The notes under the pieces: model-generated | The model's database searches: none | What the model saw: the letters and a program-made list of their open reading frames with translations, nothing else | What the model was told of the DNA's origin: nothing | Assembly: GCF_900115805.1 (NCBI RefSeq) | Contig: NZ_FOXU01000002.1 | Coordinates: 434,001-498,000 of the forward strand | Origin: Psychrobacillus psychrotolerans | GTDB lineage: Bacteria > Bacillota > Bacilli > Bacillales_A > Planococcaceae | DNA length: 64,000 nucleotides | Direction of reading: 5' to 3' | Position numbers and translations under genes: made by a program | In this document: one piece after another, positions 7,909 to 16,573 of the stretch | How the letters are laid out: the number at the start of each line of letters is the position of its first letter | How positions within the stretch are numbered: position 1 is the stretch's first letter

Positions 7909-8993
7909 AAATTATTTTGGGGCAAGGTTTCTCTATTTTTTTCACCTTATTATCACTTGCAGCACTTTTGCTTTATGCACTATGGGGTTGGCCCAATGAA
8001 AATGCTTGGTGGTCCTTATTAGAATTAAAGTACGCAGAGGTGCCTTTTGGTGCTTGGATTATTATCATTCTTGCTATTATAAGTTTTAGTTTTTCACTGA
8101 ATACACTACTAAAGGTTAGGGATCAGGAAAAGAAGATCGATATTAGCCTTCGCCCTTTGCTAGCGGCCGAGGCATTTGAACCAACAAAGAGGAAATATAC
8201 GTACTCTAAACGATTACATGTTACTACAACACAGTTAGAGCAACTTATCATAACTCAGCGTAAGACATTACAACGCATTACGAATGAAAAAGCAGAGGAC
8301 CAAGATAGAGTTATTCAAGAGAGAATCGTGCAAGAAAGACAGCGACTGGCTAGAGAACTACATGATTCCGTATCTCAACAATTGTTCGCTGCGTCTATGC
8401 TTTTGTCTGCTATGGTAGAAATAGAAGAATCACAACATGAAAAAGCCCCAAAAACATTGTTACAAACAGAAAAAATAGTTCAACAAGCACAATTAGAAAT
8501 GCGAGCATTATTACTACATCTCCGTCCAGCAGCCCTTCATGATAAAACGTTAAAAGAAGGTTTGGAAGAACTACTTATAGAATTACAAGAAAAAGTATTT
8601 TTCACGATTCGTTATCGCTTAGAAGATGTCCCTTTGTCAAAAGGAGCAGAGGATCATCTTTTCCGAATTGCACAGGAAACGTTATCCAATACACTGCGAC
8701 ACGCAAACGCAACTGAAGTCGATATATTATTCGTGGAACGAGATAATCTTGCTATTTTCCGAGTTCAAGATAATGGAGTAGGATTTGAACAGGTCGATTC
8801 CAAAAACGGCTCTTACGGGTTGCAAAGTGTACAAGAGAGAGCTGTGGAAATTGGTGCAACAAGTAAAATTGTTTCTGTTCCTTCTCAAGGTACAATTGTA
8901 GAAGTGAAGCTACCGATTGAGAAGATAGATATTGAAACAATCCAGTTGGAGAAAGGAGAGCAAAAAAATGATTCGAATCTTATTAGCGGATGA
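7905..8993 (+). CDS. liaS: LiaS-like sensor histidine kinase
   Basis: 362 residues. Two transmembrane helices (about 8-27 and 49-68) flank a short outside loop with little room for ligand binding, as in intramembrane-sensing kinases. The HisKA_3 dimerisation domain has the phospho-acceptor H153 in ARELHDSVSQQ. The HATPase domain shows the N box (AQETLSNTLRHANAT) and DNGVGF and GSYGLQSVQERA glycine boxes. The partner is the NarL-type regulator that overlaps its 3' end. Same family as LiaS/VraS, which respond to lipid II cycle inhibitors through LiaF. Confidence 0.92.
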   Translation: MKIILGQGFSIFFTLLSLAALLLYALWGWPNENAWWSLLELKYAEVPFGAWIIIILAIISFSFSLNTLLKVRDQEKKIDISLRPLLAAEAFEPTKRKYTYSKRLHVTTTQLEQLIITQRKTLQRITNEKAEDQDRVIQERIVQERQRLARELHDSVSQQLFAASMLLSAMVEIEESQHEKAPKTLLQTEKIVQQAQLEMRALLLHLRPAALHDKTLKEGLEELLIELQEKVFFTIRYRLEDVPLSKGAEDHLFRIAQETLSNTLRHANATEVDILFVERDNLAIFRVQDNGVGFEQVDSKNGSYGLQSVQERAVEIGATSKIVSVPSQGTIVEVKLPIEKIDIETIQLEKGEQKNDSNLISG

Positions 8994-9609
8994 CCATGAA
9001 ATGGTACGTATTGGTGTTTCCGCTTACTTACAAGCACAGCCTGATATGGAAGTAGTCGCTGAAGCGGTAAATGGAAAAGAAGCTGTGGATATGGCTCTAG
9101 TGCACAAGCCTGATATTATTTTGATGGATATGGTTATGCCGATTATGAATGGTGCAGAAGCTACACGGGAAATTGTCGGACAATGGCCAGAAGCGAAAGT
9201 AATGATAGTCACCAGCTTTATAGATGATGACAAAGTATATCCAGCACTCGAAGCTGGAGCTATCAGTTATTTGTTAAAAACGTCAAAAGCCTCTCATATT
9301 GCAGATTCTATACGTAAAACCTTGAATGGAGATGCTGTATTAGAACCTGAAGTAACCAATAAAATGATGAAGCGTATGCGTCAAGGATCGGATCATGCTC
9401 TCCATGAGGATTTAACAGACCGAGAACATGAAGTACTTTTACTAATGGCAGAAGGCAAAACAAATCAAGATATAGCAGACACTCTTTTTATAGCATTAAA
9501 AACAGCAAAAACGCATGTCAGTAATATATTATCAAAACTCGAGGTAAGTGATCGTACACAAGCCGTAATTTATGCATTTGAACATAAAATGGTTCCCACA
9601 AAAAAATAA
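8968..9609 (+). CDS. liaR: LiaR-like response regulator (NarL/LuxR type)
   Basis: 213 residues. Receiver domain with acidic pair D8-D9, phospho-acceptor D54 (ILMDMVMP) and K about 104 (LLKTSKA). C-terminal LuxR-type helix-turn-helix (LTDREHEVLLLMAEGKTN.DIA). It overlaps the kinase gene by 26 bp; the start is chosen because GGAGAAAGGAG lies 7-8 bp upstream and the protein then begins MIRILLADDHEMVRIG as family members do. Expected target is the operon's own promoter in front of liaI. Confidence 0.93.
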   Translation: MIRILLADDHEMVRIGVSAYLQAQPDMEVVAEAVNGKEAVDMALVHKPDIILMDMVMPIMNGAEATREIVGQWPEAKVMIVTSFIDDDKVYPALEAGAISYLLKTSKASHIADSIRKTLNGDAVLEPEVTNKMMKRMRQGSDHALHEDLTDREHEVLLLMAEGKTNQDIADTLFIALKTAKTHVSNILSKLEVSDRTQAVIYAFEHKMVPTKK

Positions 9610-9696
9610 CTAATTCATTATCGCCATCATATGCTATTAAAGGAAAACTTCCTGTTAAACCGGGACAAAAAGATAGCATAAAGGATGTTAGTGCGC

Positions 9697-9984
9697 ATGA
9701 ACCCACTAGACCCTAATGAACAGCAGGAGAACGAGAGTGAGCAACAGGCTAATCTAGCTGCAAAAGTAGGATTTCTAGGTACTGTTGTTGTAACGATTGG
9801 GTACATTATTGAAACCATAGGCGAAGGCATTGCCCTTTCGGAGCTGGCTCAAGAAGAAAAGAATATAGAACAAAAAAAGCAAGCAAATCAACAGCAGTTA
9901 TCAGATATTCAAAGTAAACTGGATTATTTGATAAAGGAAATAGACATGATGAAAAAAAAGGATGACCATTTTAGAAGATGGTGA
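9697..9984 (+). CDS. Small single-pass membrane protein with coiled-coil tail, unknown function
   Basis: 95 residues. An acidic, glutamine-rich N-terminus is followed by one hydrophobic helix (VGFLGTVVVTIGYIIETIG), then a charged coiled-coil region ending in DDHFRRW. I do not recognise the family. A GTG six bases upstream is also possible and lies nearer the AAAGGA motif. It lies 87 bp after liaR with no terminator between, so it may be the tail of the lia operon. Its stop codon lies inside the following terminator stem. Confidence 0.6.
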   Translation: MNPLDPNEQQENESEQQANLAAKVGFLGTVVVTIGYIIETIGEGIALSELAQEEKNIEQKKQANQQQLSDIQSKLDYLIKEIDMMKKKDDHFRRW

Positions 9985-9993
9985 TCCTTTTTT
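9958..9993 (+). terminator. Intrinsic terminator of the lia-like operon
   Basis: Stem AAGGATGACCAT/ATGGTGATCCTT (one mismatch) followed by six T residues; the left arm and the stop codon of the preceding small gene overlap. Confidence 0.8.
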
Positions 9994-10090
9994 ATTTGGC
10001 TCATTAAAGTTATTTAGTTATTTTTTTTGTTTATAAAACAAATGCTATCCTTAGTAAAACTGCTCGACTTCAAAAAAACCATATGTAAAA

Positions 10091-10600
10091 CTAGATTTTT
10101 AAAATATAGTAAACAAATTTCAGCATCTGACCATTCATTTCAAACTCTTCACTACTAGTTTCTATTCTTTCAAATCCATTTTTCTCTAAAACTCTTTGGG
10201 ATGCTATGTTATTAGTTGTTGTTTTGGCTTTAATCTGTTTTATGTCCTTCCCAGTTACTGTTTCTATTAATAATTTCAATGCTGTATTGGCAATTCCCTT
10301 TCCTGTGTATGCCTGCCCCACCCTATAACCGAGGTAACCGATTTTATCCGATTTCTCTATATCCACTAAATTAATTCTTCCTAGAATTAAGCCTTCCCTA
10401 TTTTTTATTAAATAGAAATATGAATCATCATTAACTTGTTCTTCAAGTAAAGTTTTATGGATTTTTTTAAAATTCTCTGGGTTATAGAAATTATCTCCAC
10501 GCGTAGGTATCATTTCCTCAAAAAAAGTTCTGTTTTCAAGTTCAAAATTAAACAAATTTTCTTCGTCTGCCACATGTAATTTTTCAATAAATATATTCAT
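10091..10600 (-). CDS. GNAT family N-acetyltransferase (RimJ/RimL-like)
   Basis: 169 residues with the chosen start MNIFIEKLHVADEENL. The Acetyltransf_3 pattern is clear: a RTFFEEMIPTR helix, the acetyl-CoA loop with VGQAYTGKGIANTALKLLIE at about 95-115, and the late SQRVLEKNGFERIE motif. Such enzymes acetylate ribosomal proteins, small molecules or antibiotics; the substrate cannot be told. No good ribosome binding site is visible, and in-frame starts up to 48 bp upstream are possible. It follows the P-loop kinase-like gene on the same strand. Confidence 0.85.
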   Translation of the reverse strand: MNIFIEKLHVADEENLFNFELENRTFFEEMIPTRGDNFYNPENFKKIHKTLLEEQVNDDSYFYLIKNREGLILGRINLVDIEKSDKIGYLGYRVGQAYTGKGIANTALKLLIETVTGKDIKQIKAKTTTNNIASQRVLEKNGFERIETSSEEFEMNGQMLKFVYYILKI

Positions 10601-10629
10601 TTGAACAAACCGCCATCCCATTTTTTTAT

Positions 10630-11130
10630 TTAAAGTTCCCGAAACCAATCTTCGACATCTTCATTTGTATGAAGGTAATGCACTTTCGATCCGTAGACTT
10701 CAAATTTCTGCATGAACGCTGGTTTCATTTGTTCTTCAAAGTACGTGTTCCACTGGAACATCTTCCGGAATATAGTAAAGGTCGGTTTGTAGTTACCCTT
10801 TTCTATTTTTAAAAGTTGACGAATGTATCTTCTAATAATGCGCCATGTTCTTTTATTCACAGGGATGTCTAAGAAAACAATTTGATCTGCTGCGAGTAAC
10901 GCCTCATCTGTCCAGTCGATGTGAACGCCCTCTATTACCCATTTTTCTTGTTTAACGGCATTGATAAATAGCTGGTTTCTAACATCTATTTCATTTCGGA
11001 TGTCACCAGTTGGCTGATGGTTCCATACGAAATTATCCGTTTCAAAGTGTGGTAGGTGAAGTTGGGCTGCAACTTTACGAGCAAGGGTAGTTTTGCCACT
11101 TCCCACTGAGCCTACAATATAAATTTTCAT
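10630..11130 (-). CDS. P-loop NTPase, topology-modulation (FlaR)/adenylate kinase-like protein
   Basis: 166 residues. Walker A is at the N-terminus (YIVGSVGSGKTTLARKVA), followed by HFETDNFVW, and then QIVFLDIPV as Walker B strand. A conserved arginine-rich segment (RTWRIIRRYIRQ) fits the lid of small kinase-like proteins once named DNA topology modulation protein FlaR. The true substrate is not known. An in-frame TTG two codons upstream overlaps the stop of the DinB-like gene, so the exact start is uncertain; translational coupling is likely because no clear ribosome binding site is seen. Confidence 0.75.
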   Translation of the reverse strand: MKIYIVGSVGSGKTTLARKVAAQLHLPHFETDNFVWNHQPTGDIRNEIDVRNQLFINAVKQEKWVIEGVHIDWTDEALLAADQIVFLDIPVNKRTWRIIRRYIRQLLKIEKGNYKPTFTIFRKMFQWNTYFEEQMKPAFMQKFEVYGSKVHYLHTNEDVEDWFREL

Positions 11131-11132
11131 CG

Positions 11133-11597
11133 TCAATCACTTGTTGCACGGTTCAATGCGTGGATAATTCCAGCATGTACGCCTTCATGCCAAACCAAGA
11201 ATTGCACTAGTGCCTCAACTGTCTTCATTTCATGGAGCTTACCTATAGACATTGACTCTATTAAAATATTGGCTAGCTGATCGTCTAGCACATCTTTTAT
11301 TCGCTCCGCTTGTTCCTTTAAAGCACTGACTAATTCATCTGAAGTTGGCGGTTCCACAATCCAATCATTTGGTTTTGTTCCCGGAACAAACAGTGTTACC
11401 CACTCCGGATGTACAATTCCATAGGTTGGAATTGCTCTTTGCGTTAATATCTCAGCATTCACGTAAATATGTCCTACATTCCACCGAATAGTATTATTGA
11501 ATCCTGTCGGTTGTATATCCCATGAAGCTTCATTTACTTGGCTAATTCTTCCTAATGTATAAACCCGAGCAAAATTTAATTGATTCAACGTTTCCAT
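11133..11597 (-). CDS. DinB-like (DUF664/DinB_2) four-helix protein
   Basis: 154 residues, helical throughout, with the DinB/YfiT-like metal-binding histidines: one in WNVGHIYVNAE (about residue 42) and two in WHEGVHAGII near the C-terminus (about 138 and 142). These proteins are probably metal-dependent thiol-linked transferases or hydrolases; the substrate is unknown. It is the first of three minus-strand genes ending with the GNAT gene and starts close to the 5' end of the broken NERD gene on the other strand. Confidence 0.82.
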   Translation of the reverse strand: METLNQLNFARVYTLGRISQVNEASWDIQPTGFNNTIRWNVGHIYVNAEILTQRAIPTYGIVHPEWVTLFVPGTKPNDWIVEPPTSDELVSALKEQAERIKDVLDDQLANILIESMSIGKLHEMKTVEALVQFLVWHEGVHAGIIHALNRATSD

Positions 11598-11663
11598 GTT
11601 TTCATCCCCTACTTGTTATGTGTTTGTAAAAATGGTATTTTCATTGAAAAGGAGGAATGTGTC

Positions 11664-12605
11664 ATCGATATACCACGCAAATTTCCAAAGTCGATTCCAA
11701 TCTACAGGCGAATTCTACAACGTTTACCTATCTATCACCCTACTTATATAGAAGTAGAGAAACGTATTAAAGCAATAGAAGCAGGATTTCACGGAGAATG
11801 CTATGTGGATAACTTTCTCAAACAGGTTCCCTTTCCTAAAAGCTATGCCATACTTAAAGACCTCCACATTAAAATAGATTCCAACAGTTATCTCTAAATG
11901 GATACGCTTATTCTCACAAAGAAATATATAGCTCTTTTAGAAATTAAAAACATCCGAGGGAAAATTGCCTTTCAAAAAAATCCTGATCAACTTATAAGAG
12001 AGTTTGACGGCGAAGTCACTCCCTTTAAATGCCCCGAACAGCAAATAACACGTCAAACAAAAAAGCTCCAGGTACTCCTAAAGGAATTAAAAATAGATCT
12101 TCCTATAAAAAAACTCATTGTTCTTGCCTACAGTAAAACACATGTAGTACTTCCTCCAAAATATACCACAATTGTTATGGGCTGCGACATCTCCATCTAT
12201 ATGGATGATTATAATCAGTTGCCCGATGTCCTATCAACCACCAAATTCAATCAGTTATCCAGGCAACTTGCTGCTAAATCCTTTGAATATATCCCTCCTT
12301 CAATAGCACAAACATATCCAGTGAAACTTGCTGATGTGAAAACCGGTTTGATATGCCCTATTTGTAAAAGGAAAGTGAGTGGTCAGTTAAAGTGCCCCAC
12401 TTGCAAAGTGGGTAAACTCCTTCTCCAGCAACAGGCCGTTGAAGATTGGTTTTACCTAATGAAAGGCTCTATTACAAACCGAGAATGTGTCTACTTCCTT
12501 GAATTGAAGGACAAGCATGCTGGAAACTATTTATTAAATAAGCTTCCCCTCCAACCAGTGAATAATCATAAACTCAGACATTACGTGATGTCTCACGACC
12601 GCTAA
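11664..12605 (+). pseudogene. NERD-domain nuclease-related protein, broken by an in-frame stop
   Basis: The reading frame gives a Bacillales NERD protein of about 313 codons: IPRKFPKSI.YRR at the start, the NERD domain from about residue 35 (EAGFHGECYVDNFL) through DTLILT and LEIKNI, the PD-(D/E)XK-like core, and a C-terminal Cys4 zinc ribbon (CPIC..., CPTC). A TAA at 11895-11897 interrupts it just before the catalytic core. Related proteins have Gln there, and CAA to TAA is a single transition. The ribosome binding site AAAAGGAGG has ideal spacing to an ATC codon rather than to a normal start, a second sign of decay. The part after the stop begins with ATG and could be re-initiated. Confidence 0.75.
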
Positions 12606-12623
12606 TTTTGGCGGTCTTTTTTG
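12597..12623 (+). terminator. Intrinsic terminator after the NERD gene
   Basis: GACCGC/GCGGTC stem with loop TAATTTTG followed by six T residues. Confidence 0.85.
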
Positions 12624-12638
12624 TGGGATTTTTTTACT

Positions 12639-12743
12639 ATTCCAACTAATATGCTCATTATTACAACTAAATCATTCAAAATTCCAACTAACCTCTCCAT
12701 TATTCCAACTAAACAGCTCAAAATTACAACTAAGACCATTTCC
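12639..12743. repeat. Five-copy 21-bp tandem repeat
   Basis: ATTCCAACTAA or ATTACAACTAA recurs at 12639, 12660, 12681, 12702 and 12723, exactly 21 bp apart each time; the ten bases between are looser (often CTCATT or CTCAAA). The array sits between two terminators at the junction of convergent genes. Twenty-one bp is two helical turns or seven codons. It is also open in one forward frame as a heptapeptide repeat, but there is no supported start. Confidence 0.9.
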
Positions 12744-12750
12744 GAAGCAC

Positions 12751-12788
12751 AAAAAAAGAGAAACCCCTTTGGGATTTCTCACTTTTTT
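12751..12788 (-). terminator. Intrinsic terminator after the sensor kinase (bidirectional)
   Basis: GAGAAACCCC/GGGATTTCTC stem with a short loop; A tract on the left and T tract on the right serve either strand. It overlaps the stop region of the kinase gene. Confidence 0.8.
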
Positions 12789-14901
12789 ATACTATTACTG
12801 CAATTTTCACCGTTACTTTGAACAGATCTCCGTCGACTTCCATTTGCAAGCTGCCACCATGTAAATCCACGATGGATTGTGCGATTGCAAGGCCAAGTCC
12901 GGAACCTTCTGTATGACGAGATGTGTCTGCTCGTTTGAATCGCTCGGTTAATTCGTTCACATCGTTGCCTAGCTCATACTTCGCTATATTTTTGATGACG
13001 AACACGGCTTCTCCGTCCATTTGGTCCAAATTGATATATACACGAGTATTAGGTAGAGCATACTTCAACGTATTAATAATGAGGTTATCCAGGACTCTCC
13101 ACCACTTTTGTCCATCGACATAGGACATGATTGGTTTTGTGCCAATGACTACACGATAATCTAGACCCGACTTATCAATGTCTTCCTGATGTTCAGCTAT
13201 AGCTTGCTGCAAGAGCTGCGTTAAGTCTACTTTTCGTTTATCTAATTCGATATTGCCGGTTGTCATTTTAGATACTTCAAACAAATCTTCAATTAGTGTT
13301 TTCAAACGCATCGACTTTTTATCCAATATTGCAATATAGGATGCTCGCTCTTCATCTGTAATGCTTGGATTTTTTAACAAATCGGTATACGTAATGATAG
13401 ATGTTAGCGGTGTACGAAGATCATGGCTAACATTTGTAATGAGCTCCGTTTTCAAGCGTTCACTTTTTGCTTGCTCCGAATGCGATGATTTTATACGGTT
13501 GCGAAGTCCATTTAAGTTAGCGGCGTGCTCAGCAATCGGTGACTTCCCTCTTACTTCAATCTCATTGCCAATTACGCCTCTTGCCATTTCTTCGGTCTTC
13601 ATAATAATTCGGTTCAAGTATGACATTCTAGCCAATAAAAACACCAGTATTGGAATACCTATAAATATAGTTGCTGGTATCCAAAGTAGTAATACTGCAG
13701 GTTGCCAGAAAACCATCATTGTTCCAAATCCCCAGAGGAATATAACCGTGAGCATGATCAACGTTTGCATCCCAATAGTACGTTTTAAGAATAATCCTTC
13801 TAAAGATTTAAACCAACTGTACAAGAGGCTTTTACTCCAATCTATATCTTCAAAACTTCCTTTAATCCACTGCCATTGATAGAACGCTAAAGCTGTTAAG
13901 AACACTGCAAGGAGTAATGTAAAGATTGGAATATCGAATCCACCATAATGTAAAATACTCATTCTCAATTCATTCGTAGCAATAAATACAATAAATATGC
14001 TGGCAAAAAATAATACCCACTGAACATCTATTGGCAGTCTATGATATTTACGTTTTCCCTCTTCATGCTGAAAATGTACCTTGTCTTTCTTCCATAATAC
14101 AATAAATGCGATAGTGGCTAGGACACCTAGAATGAGGATCCCATAAAAGAATCTCTCTTCTTTTTTAAAATACTGATAGTTATCCGCCCGATCCCCATTT
14201 ATAATACTAGCCTCTGGTATAGCAATAGTTCCTTCGAATTTTGGAAAACTATAGCCAACTAAATTTTGCAGATACGAGGAGTTTTCTGTATTTTCATTTA
14301 TCACATTGCCCTTTAAATACGTCGACTTACTTGAATACTCTTTTTTATAAGCAAGCTTTGTATCTAAATCGCCGTTATTAAATTTTTCACCCGTCTCTGT
14401 ATTTTTTAAACTATATATAAATTCGTCATTATAATTTAGGAATTCATTTTTACTTGCCTCTAAAGCTTGAAAGTACTCATCCACTAGCTTTTCCTTTTCC
14501 ATTCTCACTTTATCAGCTACATATTCATTATTCTCAAAGTTTTTTGTAATGTCTTCCATTTTTTTGTTTCGCTCTGCAATTGATGCTTCGTCTGTTCTTG
14601 CTTCATATTGAGCGGTAATAGAGTCAAGTTGCTCTTGCAAACTACCAAACTGATAGCGATGTTCATCTATTTCCTCCGCTGTTACAGTAATATTCTTCTT
14701 CATTTCTTCTTTTTCTGGAACAGCTAAAATAAGCGAAACAATGGACGACTCAAAATTGCTCACTTCTATTTTAAACCCATCACTATCAAAATAGTTTTTC
14801 CCTATATAATTACCACTTTCTCTAGTTAAAGTAAAAAATGCTAAAACCATTACCACCGCTAACAAAGAAAGTATTATATCCTTTATAATTGGTTTCTTCA
14901 C
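12787..14901 (-). CDS. Sensor histidine kinase with large extracytoplasmic coiled-coil domain
   Basis: 704 residues, GTG start with AAAGGGGG upstream. One N-terminal membrane helix, then about 200 extracytoplasmic residues rich in charged helices, several further membrane helices (about 245-430), a HAMP-like linker, HisKA with phospho-acceptor histidine near residue 492 (NVSHDLRTPLTSI) and HATPase_c with N box (NLIINTLKYA) and GSGLGLAIAQSIVDLHGG. The type is that of VanS/PhoR-like OmpR-partner kinases. The signal is unknown. It is separated from the response regulator by a 47-codon ORF whose stop overlaps its GTG (GTGA), so it is probably translated by coupling. Confidence 0.9.
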   Translation of the reverse strand: MKKPIIKDIILSLLAVVMVLAFFTLTRESGNYIGKNYFDSDGFKIEVSNFESSIVSLILAVPEKEEMKKNITVTAEEIDEHRYQFGSLQEQLDSITAQYEARTDEASIAERNKKMEDITKNFENNEYVADKVRMEKEKLVDEYFQALEASKNEFLNYNDEFIYSLKNTETGEKFNNGDLDTKLAYKKEYSSKSTYLKGNVINENTENSSYLQNLVGYSFPKFEGTIAIPEASIINGDRADNYQYFKKEERFFYGILILGVLATIAFIVLWKKDKVHFQHEEGKRKYHRLPIDVQWVLFFASIFIVFIATNELRMSILHYGGFDIPIFTLLLAVFLTALAFYQWQWIKGSFEDIDWSKSLLYSWFKSLEGLFLKRTIGMQTLIMLTVIFLWGFGTMMVFWQPAVLLLWIPATIFIGIPILVFLLARMSYLNRIIMKTEEMARGVIGNEIEVRGKSPIAEHAANLNGLRNRIKSSHSEQAKSERLKTELITNVSHDLRTPLTSIITYTDLLKNPSITDEERASYIAILDKKSMRLKTLIEDLFEVSKMTTGNIELDKRKVDLTQLLQQAIAEHQEDIDKSGLDYRVVIGTKPIMSYVDGQKWWRVLDNLIINTLKYALPNTRVYINLDQMDGEAVFVIKNIAKYELGNDVNELTERFKRADTSRHTEGSGLGLAIAQSIVDLHGGSLQMEVDGDLFKVTVKIAVIV

Positions 14902-15041
14902 CCCACTATTCCCCCTTTCATGTTTTGAATAATTTCTACAAAGCTTTCTCTAATTTCTACTATAGGCACAAGGTTGGTTATACAATAAAACAAACAAAGT
15001 ATCCCGCAGACAATTGCCACTACAGATAAAAGTAAACTCAT
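14898..15041 (-). CDS. Predicted 47-residue membrane protein between response regulator and kinase
   Basis: The ORF begins one base after the TAA of the response regulator and ends with a TGA that overlaps the kinase GTG. The product has one hydrophobic helix (residues about 3-22, with three cysteines) and a short amphipathic C-terminal part (VEIRESFVEIIQNMKGG). There is no strong ribosome binding site, so translation would depend on coupling. I know of no named family. The tight packing on both sides argues that it is real, perhaps a kinase accessory or connector; chance readthrough of a spacer is the alternative. Confidence 0.5.
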   Translation of the reverse strand: MSLLLSVVAIVCGILCLFYCITNLVPIVEIRESFVEIIQNMKGGIVG

Positions 15042-15042
15042 T

Positions 15043-15735
15043 TTACTTGTCGATCTTATAGCCAACGCCCCACACCACCTTTAAATATCTAGGATTTTTA
15101 GGATCTGCCTCTATCTTTTCTCGAATTTTCCGGATATGAACAGCTACTATATTTTCAGCGTTATATGCTGGTTCATTCCAAACGCGTTCATATATTTCAT
15201 TGATCGAAAAAACACGTCCTGCATTAACCATTAGTAGCTCTGTAATCTTAAATTCAATTGGTGTTAGTTTAACGGACTCTCCTTCTACTGAGAGGTCCTT
15301 CGCTTCTTTGTTTAGTGTTAGTCCATCTAGTTCGATAACTTGCTGCTGCCCCTGATAATTTCCTAACTTGGTATATCTTCTAAGCTGAGACTTTACACGT
15401 GCTACCAATTCCATCGGATGAAAAGGTTTCGTTACATAGTCATCTGCTCCAACCGATAACCCATGAATTTTGTCTGAGTCCTCAGCTTTTGCACTTAGCA
15501 TAATAATAGGAATATTTTTTTGTTCTCTAATTTTAAAAGTCGCTGAAATTCCATCCATTTTAGGCATCATAATATCTAATACAATGACATGAACTTCGTT
15601 TTCTTCTATTAACTGCAATGCTTCTAATCCATCTGCAGCTTTTAAAACGTGGTAGCCTTCATTTTTCAAATAAATTTCGATACCATCTCGAATGTCCTTG
15701 TCATCGTCGGTTACTAATACTGTGAACTGTGTCAT
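15043..15735 (-). CDS. OmpR/PhoB-type response regulator
   Basis: 230 residues. Receiver with D10-D11 acidic pocket, phospho-acceptor D54 (IVLDIMMPKMDG) and K104-type lysine (DDYVTKPF). C-terminal winged helix (VKLTPIEFKITELLMVNAGRVF through AENIVAVHIRKIREKIE and the final VWGVGYKI) as in VanR and WalR-like regulators. GGAGGTAAGCG precedes the ATG. First gene of the operon with the small membrane ORF and the kinase; divergent from a BsuPI lipoprotein gene, a possible target. Confidence 0.93.
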   Translation of the reverse strand: MTQFTVLVTDDDKDIRDGIEIYLKNEGYHVLKAADGLEALQLIEENEVHVIVLDIMMPKMDGISATFKIREQKNIPIIMLSAKAEDSDKIHGLSVGADDYVTKPFHPMELVARVKSQLRRYTKLGNYQGQQQVIELDGLTLNKEAKDLSVEGESVKLTPIEFKITELLMVNAGRVFSINEIYERVWNEPAYNAENIVAVHIRKIREKIEADPKNPRYLKVVWGVGYKIDK

Positions 15736-15925
15736 TCGCTTACCTCCTTGGTCTGCACGATATGATTTATGTATCCCTCATCACTCTTATGTTACTTATT
15801 GTACCCTTCATTCCTTAACATTCCAGTAGGGAAAATATGAAGAAATTCTTAAGAAAATAAGTCAGGAAGTTCATATGTAACTTTTCATCCGCAGAACTGT
15901 CTAATAAGGTAGAGGAGTGATTAAT

Positions 15926-16390
15926 TTGAAAAGAATAATTTTTGGTTTATGTACCTTTTTCCTCATATTAATCTTAGCAAGCTGCGGAACGAACAATACA
16001 GATACTACTACTGGAAATGAGTCTAAACCAAAGGAGGAAAAAACTATTACAACTAAACTAGAAGTTAAAGAAGATGGGAATGCTACTTTTACGATTAAAA
16101 ATGAAACAAATGAAGAAGCAACTTTAACGTATAGTAGTGGCCAAGAAGTAGAATATCAGCTTTTAGACAATGAAAAAAATATTGTATTTACTTATTCTGC
16201 CGACAAAGTATTTGTCCTTATGATGTCCGAAAATGTGATACAACCAAACGAAGAAGTCGTTATCCAACTTGAGTTAAAAACAGAATTGGCGGAAGTTCCT
16301 GCTGGCTCATACACCCTTATCGCTTGGTCAGCTGCAAAGGAACTAAGTGATAAGAAACAAGAGATAGCCTATGAATGGGCTGGGAAATAA
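15926..16390 (+). CDS. Lipoprotein with BsuPI (intracellular proteinase inhibitor-like) domain
   Basis: 154 residues from the TTG start, which has AGAGGAG 8 bp upstream; a GTG three codons earlier overlaps that site and is less likely. A lipoprotein signal (about residues 1-20, LASC lipobox) is followed by a low-complexity Thr/Lys/Glu linker and a BsuPI-like beta-sandwich domain (FTIKNETNEEATLTYSSGQ, VEYQLLDNEKNIVFTYSADK). Such domains are thought to bind other proteins; a role in cell-surface protease control is only a guess. A longer relative lies 0.65 kb downstream. Confidence 0.8.
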   Translation: MKRIIFGLCTFFLILILASCGTNNTDTTTGNESKPKEEKTITTKLEVKEDGNATFTIKNETNEEATLTYSSGQEVEYQLLDNEKNIVFTYSADKVFVLMMSENVIQPNEEVVIQLELKTELAEVPAGSYTLIAWSAAKELSDKKQEIAYEWAGK

Positions 16391-16573
16391 TTTAATAACA
16401 TGAAAATGTTCTTAAATGAGGGAAAAACAGTCTCCAGTTGAACTTGAGCATAAAGTGATCTCGGTGCAATTTGCTCCAACAACCTAAAAAGTGCTTATCT
16501 AACCATAGTCCGCAATACTTTTTACATGTACACTAGTTAGAAGTAGAAAAATATTTTTTAAGGTGGACTATCA

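Noticed and set aside
11580-11663. Possible N-terminal extension of the NERD gene from an upstream ATG
   Set aside because: The ATG lies within the start of the DinB-like gene on the other strand without a ribosome binding site, while AAAAGGAGG further down marks the natural start area.
12621-12821. 66-codon plus-strand ORF through the 21-bp repeat
   Set aside because: Starts inside a terminator T tract with no ribosome binding site and runs into another terminator and the kinase gene; the heptapeptide pattern follows from the 21-bp period.
13361-13879. 172-codon plus-strand ORF opposite the sensor kinase
   Set aside because: Antisense of the kinase HAMP/HisKA region; no start signal.
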